From Mesocentrotus franciscanus (lineage: Eukaryota > Echinodermata > Echinoidea > Camarodonta > Strongylocentrotidae): DNA of 64,000 bases. Numbering within the stretch: the stretch's first letter is position 1; every line of letters starts with the position of its first letter. The notes under the pieces are model-generated. The model was not told the origin of the DNA. It searched no databases and saw only the letters and a program-made list of their open reading frames with translations. Location of the stretch: the NCBI GenBank assembly GCA_037976565.1, contig CP137679.1, positions 7,609,973-7,673,972 of the forward strand. Reading direction: 5' to 3'. Shown piece after piece: positions 10,553 to 21,480 of the stretch. The translations under genes and the position numbers were made by a program.

Positions 10553-11684
10553 TCATGGTGCTTGGGATAGAGGGAGTCCCTTCACAATTATCTTCATACC
10601 GTCAATGATTGACGCTACAGCAACTCCCTCTAAAGCTCCAGCGCTAGTGACATTCTCTTCTGTCTTGTCGTTTGACGAAGAAACATTAGGTTTCTCTGTC
10701 CGATCAATGTATCTCTTTAAGAGATTGGCATGAAAGGTCTTCACATTTCCATTCATGTCTAGACGGTAATTAAGATCACTCAATTTGTGAACTACCTTGA
10801 ATGGTCCTTTCCATTGTAGTAGCAACTTGTTGTGATCTGTTGGAAGGAGGACCAGTACCTTATCTCCAGGGACAAACTTCCTTACCCTATTCTTAGCGTT
10901 ATAATACCTCACGCTTCGTGAGGTTGCCTTGCGTAATTCCTCCTGGGCTACTTCCATAGTACTCTCAAGTCTATCCTTGAGTTCAACAATGTACTGATAC
11001 GTAGTCTTCAACTCAGAATCCTGTGTTTGACCACTCCAAAGATCCTCAGTATCTCAAGAAGACCTCTAATCTGCCTGCCGTATAACAACTCAAACGGTGA
11101 GAAGCCAAGTGAAGCCTGCGGTGCTGCTCGGTATGCAAAAGAAGTTGTGCTAAGTACCCGTTTCTATCATTTAGACGATCTGCACACTTTCTCTTCAGGA
11201 TCTGCTTAAGGGTCTGATTGAACCTTTCCACTAACCCATTACATGCGGGGTGGTATAGGGTGTAGTGGTTAACTGTCGAATTGACAATAACCCTCCCTAC
11301 TTCTCTCATCATCTCAGAGGTAAACTGAATTCCACGATCAGATAGAATCTCTTGAGGAACTCCTACTCTACAACTAGAGCCTCAGCTACTGTACTTGTCT
11401 CAATGTTTGGTAGTGCTATCGCTTCAGGATAGCGCGCCTTTTGAATAGTCCAGTATCGTGAGAATAAACCTATTCTTCCTAGCAGTTACTGGTTTAATTG
11501 GGCCTACCAAGTCAACAGCTTCTCTAAAAATTGGGATATCAATTACAGGCATCTTGCCTAAAGGCACCTTAGAAACCATGCCCTTCCGAACGGTCCTTTG
11601 GCAGATGTCGCAAGACTGACCATACCGAGTAATGTCGGCTTGGACACCTGGCCAATACAAATTGGCCAACACCTTCTCAGTCAC
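10553..11684 (-). pseudogene. Integrase fragments of Ty3/Gypsy pol
   Basis: Three pieces in shifted frames. The first (11684-11424) shows the H-H-C-C-type zinc region (YWPGVQADITRYGQSCDICQ) and the start of the catalytic core (VDLVGPI, then RFILTILDYSKGA). The second (11312-11046) has the end of the core (HPACNGLVERFNQTLK). The third (11011-10553) is the C-terminal SH3-like region (FVPGDKVLVLLP, LLLQWKGPFKVV). This sits upstream of the reverse transcriptase, opposite to the usual Gypsy order. Confidence 0.87.
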
Positions 11685-11793
11685 ATTTCGACCACCTTAG
11701 TGCCCTCCCATTATACTCTCGTGGGCTAATTTCAATACTGCTTGTCTATATGGCCTAGGGACAACTAATTACTGTCTTACATTGTTACCACTA

Positions 11794-12340
11794 TTAAGTA
11801 GAGAGTTCGGCTGGAAGACTGTGTACAACAACCCTGATCAAAGACAAAATATGAACTCTGTCTAGAAAATCACTATCCACACTATTCAAATTAGCATACT
11901 GTGTTTCTTTGATGTCTTCTGAAGAAACATCTGGTATTGCCGATAGGACCTTCAAAGATGGCCGTGGGCGCTGGGCCTCACGAGCTTGAGCTCTAGTCTG
12001 AACTGCCATTTTCATATTCTCATGTGACTCAACTGATTGGCCAGGCTTCCAATCAGGAATTAGGTCTTTTGCTGGTCTAACGTCATCAATTTCACCAAGA
12101 ACTAAATCAAATTCTGGTGACTCTACACACAAGGCTTCTGCCTTTCCAACAAACCAAGGAGAGTCGATATTGACCCTATAGCTATTGGAAATCTATGAAC
12201 TGTCCTATCAATCAAGATACACAGCATATACTGACCAGTGAACTGTTCTGGTGGTACTATATAATAATTTCTTCACAACAACACCCGAACAGCCGTATCA
12301 CGAAGGATACTGACATAATGGGATTCAAGTTTCCCACTAC
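11794..12340 (-). pseudogene. Protease-like and linker region of the Ty3/Gypsy element
   Basis: The open frame 12132-11794 contains SPEFDLVLGEIDDVRPAKD and AVQTRAQAREAQRP, a pattern that follows the aspartic protease in vertebrate and invertebrate Gypsy elements with a SCAN-like gag. Upstream, to about 12340, short frames contain a LRDTA word where the protease L-R-D-T-G active site would be. Placement is by order and motif; the fold itself is too broken to be certain. Confidence 0.55.
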
Positions 12341-12635
12341 TAACTGAAGCTTATTACGCCAATGATGCTGCCACGCAGCACACATATCATAGACTTCCTT
12401 ATGCCTATCTGATTCTATAATTTTTCCTTTGGAGGAGGTTTAATGTATTCAGCAGAAGATACTAAGAAATCACCTAATTACAGTATCAACAGTCTCATTA
12501 CTCTGGGGACAAGGACCTGATGTCTGCTTCCCTACTAAATCTTTCTGAGTTTATTTAGCCTGATTCTTGCGTTCCTTATGCTAACTACACGGTGAGTCAA
12601 AACAACTTACTAAACTCGCACTCTGGAGTCTAACT

Positions 12636-13121
12636 CTACAATCTTGTGCAAGGCGGCCCATTTTGTTTTACAAAGCATGGGCCCTTTTGACGGCGCGTTG
12701 ATTGTTCGCTCCTAGTCTTACTCTCTGCAATTGGCGCATTGGATGCTGCAGCGTCACCCTGAGGTTCCACTTTGTGGTTTGCAGGGTGGTTCTTCCTAGG
12801 TACTCCAAGATGTCCCCAATGAGCCTCAACAAAAGTATCTGCCAGACTTGCCATCTCGTCTGCAGATTTAGGTTTTCTTTCCTTTAGAAACAATGCTAGT
12901 GCTTGACGTTCCTTCTCTAAGATTTGCTGCATTAAAAGCAACTGTACTATACCATTATACGTACGCTGAGACTCAGACAATTCAATCCATTTGTCCAAAT
13001 AATGTGACAACCTAACAACAAACTGACTAGGAGTCTCTCCTGACTCAGGATTTGAAAATCTGAACTTCTTACAGAAACCATCTGCAGTGAGCTCAAATCT
13101 CTTCAACAAAGCATCCTTCAA
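12636..13121 (-). pseudogene. Gag fragment of the Ty3/Gypsy element
   Basis: A 161-codon open segment with KDALLKRFELTADGFCKKFR and ETPSQFVVRLSHYLDKWIEL, resembling the capsid region of Gypsy elements with SCAN-domain-like gag. It is truncated at both ends and the expected CCHC zinc knuckle beyond it is interrupted. Confidence 0.75.
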
Positions 13122-13754
13122 TGTTGCATAATCTTCGCCTGATCAGCTGACAATCTTGAGTATACATCTAATGACTTGCTACGAAGAAGAGCACTTAGAC
13201 TGACGGCCCAACTAGTTTGAGGCTAACCCTGATTTTCAGCATTGCGTTTAAAGCTATAAGATACGCATCCATAATATCCTTACCTTCCGGAAAGGGGGAA
13301 GTCTCGGGAAGGGGCCAAAGAACGACGGTCACCGTCACTACTACTTACTCCTCTACTATTCTGGAGACGTGCTAATTCAAGTTTATTTTCTATCAACCTT
13401 TATTCTTGTTGTCTATCTTCCCTAGCTGCATGTCGCTCATCTCTAGCTACGTTACGCTCCCGTTCTACAAAAGCTTAAAGGTCCTCACCTGAAAACCCTA
13501 ATTCCTGTCCTAACTAAAATAATTTAGAATCCATGTTTACACTAACTACTACATGACAGGTATGGCAGGTTTACAGACTTTTCATATAAAAGTGAATTGC
13601 TTACCAAAACCCCTGTAGCTGGTAACAGGTTCTTGCAACCCCAGTGCGACTGCGAGTGTTCCCGTCTCTTTTAAATATTACTGACCTGAGAAAGAGTGAT
13701 AAGAACAATAATAATATATAAATATCTCACAAACATGACAATAATTTCTCATTA

Positions 13755-13890
13755 CAAAACTTTGACCTAGCTTGGCCGAGGTTGACCTATAGGCCGAGGT
13801 TGACCACCGTCTAAAATAAGAAAGACCTAAATCTTAATGGTATAGGTCCTAAAATTAACTCATATCCGAAACAGATAACAAATATATCTA
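13755..13890 (-). repeat. Possible 5' terminal repeat of the Ty3/Gypsy-like element
   Basis: Direct match to 8118-8256, with several substitutions and one small indel. It lies upstream of gag on the minus strand, the place of a 5' LTR. Ends not resolved. Confidence 0.45.
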
Positions 13891-14019
13891 CTATCCATCA
13901 CTGTTTTAAAAAAAGTTCTATCCTACTCATGGTGTACTTTATTTCATCTAGTGTAGTAGTGCGCATTGAGCTTTTATTTTCAAGTTGATTTGGCGCCTTA
14001 CATAACTTGTAATTGTTGT

Positions 14020-14110
14020 TGTTATTATTATTATTATTTTTATTATTACTATTATTACCATCATCATCATCATTATCATAAGTATTATTATTGTTATTAT
14101 TATCATTATA
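14020..14110. repeat. (ATT/ATC)n trinucleotide tract
   Basis: Imperfect ATT and CAT trinucleotide runs directly left of the foldback element at 14151. The Tyr/His-rich frame it creates is not a gene. Confidence 0.85.
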
Positions 14111-14150
14111 ATTTTTGCTTAATAATTATATTACTCATTGCGGATGTAGT

Positions 14151-14500
14151 ATCGGAAATAATATCGCTAGTGATATTCGTTTGTCTCGCAATGTATGGTC
14201 AACAAGGGATCTAAAAGATCACGACGTTTCGTGCGCCGCTGCAAAACTTCGTCAGGTGATTGGTTGAGCACCGTGTGCTTCGGCAAATAGGCCTTAATTG
14301 TCCGTTATTGTTCCAATTATTGATCGAATTAATTGACCGTTGAATCCGGCCGCCCGTAGAGTATAAAAGACGCTTGCTTACATTAGATTTTATCACCTAA
14401 CGAAGTGTTGCAGCGGCGCGCGAAACGTCGTGATCTTTTAGATTGTTGACCATACATTGCGAGACAAACGAATATCACTAGCGATATTATTTTCGATTAT
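14151..14500. mobile_element. Foldback-type inverted-repeat element
   Basis: The left arm (about 14151-14257) and right arm (about 14397-14498) are reverse complements over some 100 bases with few mismatches. Shared words include ATATCGCTAGTGATATTCGT, GTCTCGCAATGTATGGTCAA and AAAGATCACGACGTTTCG. The 140-base spacer contains TATAAAAG at 14362-14369. Trinucleotide ATT tracts lie on both outer sides. No coding capacity. It could be a MITE or a snap-back copy of a longer transposon end. Confidence 0.8.
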
Positions 14501-14640
14501 TATTATTATTATCATTATTACTATTATTATTATTGTCGTTATTATCATTATCATTATTAATTAGTAGTATAAGTAGTAGTAGTAATTATAGTAGTACATG
14601 TACTAGTAGTAGTAGTAGTAGTAGTAATAGTAGTAGTAGC
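14498..14640. repeat. (ATT)n and (AGT)n trinucleotide tracts
   Basis: Imperfect ATT repeat followed by AGT/GTA repeat directly right of the foldback element. Confidence 0.85.
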
Positions 14641-14945
14641 CAGACACTAAAATAGCATAAAATTGATATTATTGTAATTTATGGCTTATATGAGCTTTCC
14701 ATTGATATGTAATTCATTTATATCATTTTTCACTTCTGACAGGGTCTTTAATATTTCAATAGTTGGCAACTTCATCCATTCCTGTAGACTTTATTTTCAA
14801 AGGATGGAGGAGTTGGTTTGAAAGGTATCTATCAGGCTGCCCTCAACGCCTCCAAACAGCACACTTTATTTTACAAGGCATATATATATATATATATATG
14901 TTATCAGTTAGGTAAACAGACTAAATTAAACATGGAAAAATGGTA
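14641..14945 (+). repeat. Dispersed repeat, copy 1 (about 300 bp)
   Basis: Matches 61432-61735 in the same orientation over about 300 bases: both run from AGACACTAAAATAGCATAAA through CAGGCTGCCCTCAACGCC to CAGTTAGGTAAACAGAC, with scattered substitutions. A (TA)n tract at 14879-14901 is expanded here relative to the other copy. No terminal inverted repeat or coding potential seen, so the class is unknown. Confidence 0.85.
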
Positions 14946-15254
14946 GCCCATTTACATTGCACAAAAACAATTTTTTTTTAATACATATGATATGAACATG
15001 TTAGTTGTTTTGGTTTTTGTTTTCCCTGCAATTGAGGTACAAAATACTTCTTCGAAATAATGTCATGATTTGTCGTTGATTTTCTTTGGCAAGGAACGCA
15101 ATATAATGGGAGATTGCTTGTGATGATAATAATGATAATAACAATTAGCATAATGTTCAGTTATATACATTATCAATTCTCTGTGCGCTTTACATAAATA
15201 TCGATTGCTTATACACATTAATATCTGCATATGTTGGCAAACCTGGATCAATTA

Positions 15255-16222
15255 AGAGTGTGGTGCTTACGGATTTTCCAAAGCCTTCGATTTAGTAAAC
15301 AATAACGTCCCAATTACAAAACTCTATACAATGGGTGCACGGCCATCCTTATTTCCTTGGTTATGCAGCTTCCTTGGTAGGCGAACTCATCAAGTACGGT
15401 ACAAAGACCAACTTTCAACACCACTCACCACCTCAAGGGACGCGACTTGGACCTCTGGTTGTCTTAGCCACTGTGAACGATGCCCTCCAGTCATCTGACT
15501 GCTCTAGATGGAAGTATGAAGATGACCTAACTGTTGCAGAAACAAGCCGATAAAATTCACCAAGTTCTCTTAATTCTACATTGTCTGCACTTGAAGAATG
15601 GTGTAAGGACTCGAATATGCGTCTAAACCCATCCAAATGCCAACTCATGAGGGTATCATTTACTCGTCGACAGCTCCCACCAGCGGAAGTTATGATCGGC
15701 GATAATCAACTCCCGGACAAGCAACACGTGAGATTGCTTGGCGTCGTCCTCAGCAGTGATCTTCGGTGGATGGAACATGTCAACTTCATTATATCAAAAG
15801 CAGCCAAGAAACTCTATCTGCTACGGATGCTCAAACGTTTCTCTATGCCACTTCATGATTTGATTACAGTGTTTATTTCCTATATAAGACCAGTTCTAGA
15901 ATACTGTTGTGTAGTATGGCATTCCTCACTAACTCTTAACCAGGAAGCTCAAATAGAGTCAATCCAAAAACATGCCCTGCGGACAATATTAGGATTAAGA
16001 TATGAAGCTTACCGTCATGCTCTCGCAGTGTGTACCCTCTCCTCTCTGAGAGACAGAAGAGAAGAGTTCTGTCTAAACTTTGCTAGGTCCCTCTATTGTA
16101 ACTTCCGTGAGAGGTTACCTGAAAGCCAGTGTTCTCGAAGACAATTGAGACACAGTAACATGCTACGGGTAATCAAGTGTAGGACAGAACGCTACAGAAA
16201 AGTGCTTTACCCTATCTGGTAA
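15255..16222 (+). pseudogene. LINE reverse transcriptase fragment (CR1/L2-like), 5'-truncated
   Basis: The fragment begins inside the reverse transcriptase: a FSKAFDLVNN motif at about 15265, then a QGTRLGPL motif (B/C region) and a YEDD box in place of the usual YADD at about 15515, keeping both catalytic Asp codons. Frames change at about 15330-15400 and a stop follows the YEDD region. A clean frame from 15581 to 16222 (213 codons) carries the thumb and C-terminal region, including LNPSKCQLMRVSF, LLGVVLSSDLRW and QIESIQKHALRTILG, typical of CR1/L2/Jockey-group LINEs. The 5' part and any ORF1 are missing. Confidence 0.88.
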
Positions 16223-16328
16223 GGCTTTTGAACCAGCCATGATGTAGCATCCTCGCGTTTGTTCAACTTTGTTGATAGCATAATATTGCCAAACTTGACC
16301 GGGGGAGGGGGGAAATGCGAGGGACGAG

Positions 16329-16850
16329 GGAGTAGTGGCGTAATGAGCAAAAACGTATGGGGGGGGGCAGAAAAATAAATCCGCATCACCAGCGGAACGT
16401 TTTTTAAAGTGGGGGGGGGGATCCAGGGGCCCACCTTAGGGCCCCTGGTGGGGTGCGATGTCGGAGCCCCCGGAAGCTCAGGGGTTTTAGCCATTTAATT
16501 ACGGTCATGTGAGCATATTTTGATACCTTATTTGTGACACTTGCATGCAGGTCACTAATTGGAGTGGGGTTCACGGGCCGGAGCGCCCAGAAGCTCAAGG
16601 GTTTTAGGCATTTATTAAAAGTCAGATGAGCATCCAGGGGCCCGCCTTATATAGGGCCCTGGTGGGGTCCAGGGGGCGGAGCCCCCGGAAGTTCAGGGGT
16701 TTTAGGCATTTAATTACGATCATATGAGCATCCAGGGGCCGCCTTAGGGCCCTTGGTGGGATGCACGGGGCAGAGCCCCGGAAGCTCAGGAAAAATCATG
16801 CCATTTCAGCAACATTTGTAAATCACTGGTATCGAATTAGAATTAAACCA
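16329..16850 (-). mobile_element. Partial copy of the GC-rich hAT-like element H (third copy)
   Basis: Begins TAGTGGCGTAATGAGC, the right terminus of element H (39766 in copy 1), then runs inward in reverse orientation through the GC-rich subrepeats (words such as GCCCCCGGAAGCTCAGGGG, GGGGCCCGCCTTA). It ends at about 16850 near GGTATCGAATTAGAATTAAA, which matches 38395-38410 reversed. The rest of H is missing. Confidence 0.75.
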
Positions 16851-17224
16851 CGTTAGATTTTTTTTTTTTTTGTACGTCAGTACGTCAGTGCAAGGGATCA
16901 TAGTGAACGAGAGGGGTGAAGGTGACGGAAGTGATTACCCCCTAACAGGTTTTTGAAGTTTTGTTGTATTACAAATTTACATTCCTTAGCAAAACTATAT
17001 AGTATAAAAACAAGCAATATACTTTTTTCACACTTCACTTTTCTACAATATTTACTTATACATTTTGAAGGATATTATGCGAGGGAGCGTAGCTACCGAG
17101 TGAGAAGATTTATGCATTTTTATTCGTCTAAACGCTGCACTCTTGGGCCCTCCAGAGCCTAAAAATGTGTTGCAGTCTTTAGTCAGTATTTGCTATACAT
17201 TTTTGTTTGCACTTTTTCAAATTT

Positions 17225-17292
17225 TCCGGGGGACGATCTCCCTAACAAAATTGAGGGGACGTGCCCCCGTCCCCGGGATCGCCGCCCCTGAT
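17225..17292. mobile_element. Possible right end of a hAT-like element
   Basis: The sequence closes GGGATCGCCGCCCCTG, resembling the right terminus of the element at 854-2768. I found no matching left terminus or target duplication. Confidence 0.3.
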
Positions 17293-17299
17293 ATAAGTA

Positions 17300-17950
17300 T
17301 TTCTTCAAAAATAATTTCTGTATCAAGATCGAATTAGGTCATCGTCATCTTCAGTAACCTCATTCCGTTCCCACTTTCTTTTCTTTATATGACTTATTTT
17401 CTAGATATCTTATGCCCATTTAAAATCACAATTTATTCATTATAGTACATATTCAACTTGCAATCTTTGCCTGAACAAATCTTCAATTTGCCAAATCATA
17501 ATGCATTATATTTCAGGTTCAATAAACTATCTTCGATTGAACAAGTTTGTATTATTGCTAAATGTAGAAACATAATGTAAATATTTCCAATACGCTATAC
17601 CTCAATTTATCATTTTTATTATCTTTACTCTAAATACTGTATACTGCCTATGTCATAATTATAATGTTGAATTGCCTCTGGTTGCCCGTTATTTTATCTT
17701 AACACTATTAGTTAACACAGGTCTGCAATTACACCTTTTGAATCTTGATTCTCTGCTATATCCGCATGTATTGTTATATATTTTTTAAAAATAATTCTCA
17801 TAGATACATTTTTATATAACTGACCAAAGATTTTTAGTTGCGCCATTCAATTTTGACAATGTATGTTTTGTACATCTTATTAATACTATTCATAGTGTTG
17901 CAATGCATACTTTTATCTTTTTATCGTCAATTCGTTGGAATTTTTAATTG
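17300..17950. other. Intergenic DNA, nothing recognised
   Basis: AT-rich, no supported gene or repeat structure. Confidence 0.45.
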
Positions 17951-17957
17951 TTGGCAA

Positions 17958-18240
17958 GAACCCCCCTTTCTCTCTTCCCCCTTCTTTATCTTTTGTCTCT
18001 CACTCTCTCTTTCTTCCTCTCTCTCTCTTTTTCTCTCTTTCTCCATATCTCTATCTTTTTCTCTCTTTCTCCATATCTCTATCTTTCCTGCTCTTTCTCT
18101 CTCTTCACTATATCTCTTGGTCTCTTATCCTCTCTTTCTCTTTTTCTCACTTTCCTTCCTTCTCTCCTTCTCTCTCTCTCTCTCTTTCTCTTTTTAACCT
18201 CTTTTCTCTACATCTTTCCCTTCTCTCTTCCTCACTTTCA
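17958..18240. repeat. CT-rich low-complexity tract
   Basis: Nearly pure pyrimidine on the + strand, with a local direct duplication (CCATATCTCTATCTTT twice). The Leu/Ser/Phe-rich open frames here in all three + frames are compositional. Confidence 0.9.
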
Positions 18241-18389
18241 TATTTATTTATGTACATATTCCCCATTTCCTTCTTGTTCGTATTTTTGCTTTTATTTTAC
18301 ATTTGGTAGAAAATTAAGGATAAACATGTGACAGATACGTGTACTTATAATTATGTAAATGATACTGATTTAAATTGTACACTTGCTTT

Positions 18390-18490
18390 AAAATGCAATG
18401 TATATCCATGTGCAATAAAGTATATGTAACTGCGATGCATGATTCAATAAATACCATATACTACTACTACTACTACTACTACTACATATC
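18390..18490 (+). repeat. (CTA)n microsatellite behind a possible LINE tail
   Basis: CTA trinucleotides at about 18459-18485 follow the words GTGCAATAAAGTATATG and TTCAATAAATACC, which resemble a polyadenylated retroelement tail. No coding part of such an element is present. Confidence 0.45.
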
Positions 18491-19490
18491 ATAATGAAAA
18501 ATAAACCACTAGTCTTCATAGCTTTCTTAAAAATATCAAAACCAGATTCAGCATATCTCTCATTATAAAAAAACACGGAAACATAAAAAAGTGCATTGTA
18601 CAAAGCAGCTTGAAGTTTTATATGAAAAAGATGAATGTACCAACCAAATAACCATAAATTCGACAAGTACAAACATATTGCAAAGCTTACTTAGGTATAA
18701 AATGTGCTTTATATAATTATACTTTCCTGTGTAAACACTCATGAAAACTCTGTAAACATAAAATGGCACAAACGCAATATAGCAAGTCGCAATGTAAACT
18801 GAGCTACCATAAAGTATGCAAACATGCGGGATCTATACCAGGATGACGCGAGAGGGAACTGTGGGGTGTAACAACAACACTTTTTGTTGCTGGAGCCATG
18901 TAGAAATATTGCAAGAGTTAATGGCATATTTTTCTTCCTAGGTGAATTTCTCTATTTTTCAGGCAGACAATTGTCGGAAAATTTTATAGTCTAACAACCA
19001 ATTTTTTTCTTCGTCAGCACAATCTCTCTTTTTTTGTTTGGTTCTCTTTGTAAGTGACTTTTCTGTAAACAAACGTTTAAGGTAAATTTCATTTTAGGGG
19101 GAAGGGGACACCTTTTGGAAAGTTTTAAAGTATGAAGACCACTTTTACACTTTTCAGCAACATTAAAAGTCGGAGTACACCCTTTTTTGTTTTACTTTTT
19201 TTGCTTCAAGGAGAATTTTCGGCAAACTTAAGGGCAAATTAATCTGAGTGACTCCCCATGTAAAATGCCCCTCAACATGTAGATATTAATTTAATTTCTA
19301 TATGTAATAAGTGACATTTTGCGATTCATATAGTTCTAAGGTTAACGAGAGAGCAAATATTTCAGATTTCCTCCCTGCGAACAGCCATTGACGGTGTAAA
19401 ATATTTCATATTTCATTGTAATGTTATTCCTGTAGTAGTGTACAATAGACAGTAAAAGCAAGTTGTATCAAATACCTTGGTAAATATATC
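18490..19490. other. Intergenic DNA, nothing recognised
   Basis: AT-rich, no supported gene. A (TA)n tract of about 30 bases follows at 19499-19530. Confidence 0.5.
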
Positions 19491-19495
19491 AGGGC

Positions 19496-19537
<42 letters not shown>

Positions 19538-19789
19538 TAAATTAAAAGTGGATGATTAGAAAATAGCGCACTTTGTGCATATCTCTAGAATGTATTACGT
19601 ATTTAAATTTGCGGACATAACTTGAAAGCCTTCGCAAAGAATCTTGACATGGGAAATATTGATTATAAAACACGTCATGCTTAGAATATGTCTATCGGTG
19701 TGGCAGGTAATGTCCAATGTCTGTCGGGGAAAACAGATGTGAACTGTCGTACAAACGATTCCTCTAGCAAACTGTATTGCATAGTACTG

Positions 19790-19834
19790 TTGGTATATCC
19801 AAAGAGATGTTGTGATATCTCTTTGGTATATCCA
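19790..19834. mobile_element. Very short palindromic insertion with flanking 12-bp duplication
   Basis: TTGGTATATCCA occurs at 19790-19801 and again at 19823-19834. Between them is a 21-base stretch with AGAGAT and ATCTCT ends. The equivalent part of segmental copy A (about 4940-4955) has only one related segment, so copy B gained (or copy A lost) about 33 bases. It may be a micro-transposon or a snap-back repair product. Confidence 0.5.
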
Positions 19835-20101
19835 GTACCAGTAAATACATGTTTCAATTAAACTATGACAATGACCAGCTTCCAAGTAAAACCAAGTTTT
19901 CCAAACATACCCTAGGGCAATTTTACATTTACTACCTTTGAAATGTGCGAAAATGACAACGACGTGTTGCCTAATTCGAACGTGATTTCTAAGGCATATA
20001 AAATGGGAAAATTAAAATGATCTAGAGTTGATTTCTCGTCAGCCATTGCCATCGTGTTCTTATGCATCATAAAGGTGAAGTCACTTTAAGCTTGAGCTGA
20101 G

Positions 20102-21454
20102 TCATTCCAAATAATTTTCTGTTATAGACGCATCGTCACCACGAAATCCTTGATCAAGTTCTTCGCCAGGCATCTGCTCTTCAGAAGCTTTGTCCATCGC
20201 CTTCTTTTCAGACCACCATTTGCGAAGGGTGATTCCAACGAGACTACCGACGATCAATAGGGCACCGGATACCGTGATGCCATTCGGTATGATGTCGAAA
20301 AACAGATAGTCGAGGACGAACGTGAAGATGACGTCACACGTCCGGATAAGAGACACGGTCGTCGCCTTCTCGTATCTCAGCGCGAGAGTGAGAGCAATTT
20401 GGGCGATGAATTGGAAGGTACCGGTCAGAATTAGGAGTATACGGTCCCTGCCACATTGAGGGATCACCCACTCACGGAGGGCGGTAGACAAGACTGCACT
20501 AAGTACCATTCCAACAGAGGAGAAATAGATCAAGATAACAATAGGGTGGATTCGATACATACCAATCTTGCGGAGGGTAATGAAGACAATGCCGACCATG
20601 GCCGCCACTATTAGGCAAAATATCGGTCCTAGGATACTTGTGGACGATTGTTCCCCACCGAATATGAATGGTGGCTGAATGACCAATATAACTCCGGAGA
20701 GTGTTAGGGCGGATAAAAGAATGTCTACAGCGGTGCAAGCCTCGTGAAGGAATATGCAACTGAAGAATCCGGTGAAAACTGGCGAACTGTAGATGATCGC
20801 TTTAGCGTTACCAATGGGCATGACCTGAAAAGCAAAGAAAGCGAGTGAGGTGCCAATGGATCCCATCATTGCGCGAAAGAGGACAAGGGACAGGGCTTTC
20901 CTTGGAAGGAAAACAGACACCCTCTCTAGGGAGGCCAATGGCAAGCAGAACAACAATTCGACAAACATCTGCGCGAAAACCACTTCATTCGATAAAACTC
21001 TACCGCTCAGGAGTGCCACCGTGAGTGTGGAAAATGACAAAATCACTGTTGAGAGTAGAGCCAAGCCAACACCTTTATAGCGGTCTATTGAACATGCAGA
21101 CTCTTTAGAGACTGAATTATTATCTCTGTGATCACTTGTAAACGAATAATTTTCCTTCGCGCTTTCACAATCTGGGGGATCACCGGAATCAAACGTTGAA
21201 TTTCGAGAGGTTATGCTGATATTATTCAGTTCTCCAAACGTCTCATAAGCTGCGTTGTTAAAGCTTTGAAGGGTACAAGATCCGTCTGCATCTACGCCAG
21301 AATCACTACAGGTTCTATTCCGTGAATAAAAAGTTCTTGAGAGTCTTGACGAAGAACGAAGTCTCAAGATCTCACTTTGACCTCGATTTCTCCCACCCTT
21401 GGTAACTGCAGACACATCAGCGTTTACGTCATCCTGAGTCGTAAGGTCCGTCAT
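20102..21454 (-). CDS. SLC35G-like EamA-family membrane transporter (array member 2)
   Basis: A 450-residue protein from ATG at 21454, the duplicate of the gene at 5145-6503. Layout is the same: Ser-rich tail to about residue 123, ten hydrophobic segments in two EamA-type halves, charged C-terminus ending ITENYLE. By my count about 25 of the roughly 44 differences from member 1 fall in the first 125 residues, including a 2-residue deletion; the membrane part is about 94% identical. Changes in the helices are conservative (Ile/Leu/Val/Phe swaps). The coding region is intact, which suggests both copies have been under constraint since duplication. Substrate unknown; a transport role is inferred from family only. 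Confidence 0.93.
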   Translation of the reverse strand: MTDLTTQDDVNADVSAVTKGGRNRGQSEILRLRSSSRLSRTFYSRNRTCSDSGVDADGSCTLQSFNNAAYETFGELNNISITSRNSTFDSGDPPDCESAKENYSFTSDHRDNNSVSKESACSIDRYKGVGLALLSTVILSFSTLTVALLSGRVLSNEVVFAQMFVELLFCLPLASLERVSVFLPRKALSLVLFRAMMGSIGTSLAFFAFQVMPIGNAKAIIYSSPVFTGFFSCIFLHEACTAVDILLSALTLSGVILVIQPPFIFGGEQSSTSILGPIFCLIVAAMVGIVFITLRKIGMYRIHPIVILIYFSSVGMVLSAVLSTALREWVIPQCGRDRILLILTGTFQFIAQIALTLALRYEKATTVSLIRTCDVIFTFVLDYLFFDIIPNGITVSGALLIVGSLVGITLRKWWSEKKAMDKASEEQMPGEELDQGFRGDDASITENYLE

Positions 21455-21480
21455 CTTGATTATGAAGTTGGGGTATATAT

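Larger units (their letters stand above)
9165..13500 (-). mobile_element. Decayed Ty3/Gypsy-type retrotransposon with integrase before reverse transcriptase (Gmr1-like order)
   Basis: Reading the minus strand from right to left gives, in order: a gag-like fragment (13121-12636), a protease-like stretch (about 12340-12130), a linker, an integrase (11684-10553), a reverse transcriptase (10237-9656) and an RNase H (9623-9165). All parts are broken by stops and frameshifts. Sequence character is Ty3/Gypsy, but integrase lies upstream of reverse transcriptase, the order known from Ty1/Copia elements and from the Gmr1-like clade of Ty3/Gypsy elements described in deuterostomes. No part looks functional. 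Confidence 0.8.

Noticed and set aside
17225..17292. Full hAT-like element ending at 17292
   Set aside because: The right-end word is good but no left terminus or target duplication was found, so only the end is listed.
17838..18331. Three overlapping 120-residue frames, Leu/Ser/Phe-rich
   Set aside because: Pyrimidine-rich tract open in all three frames; composition only.
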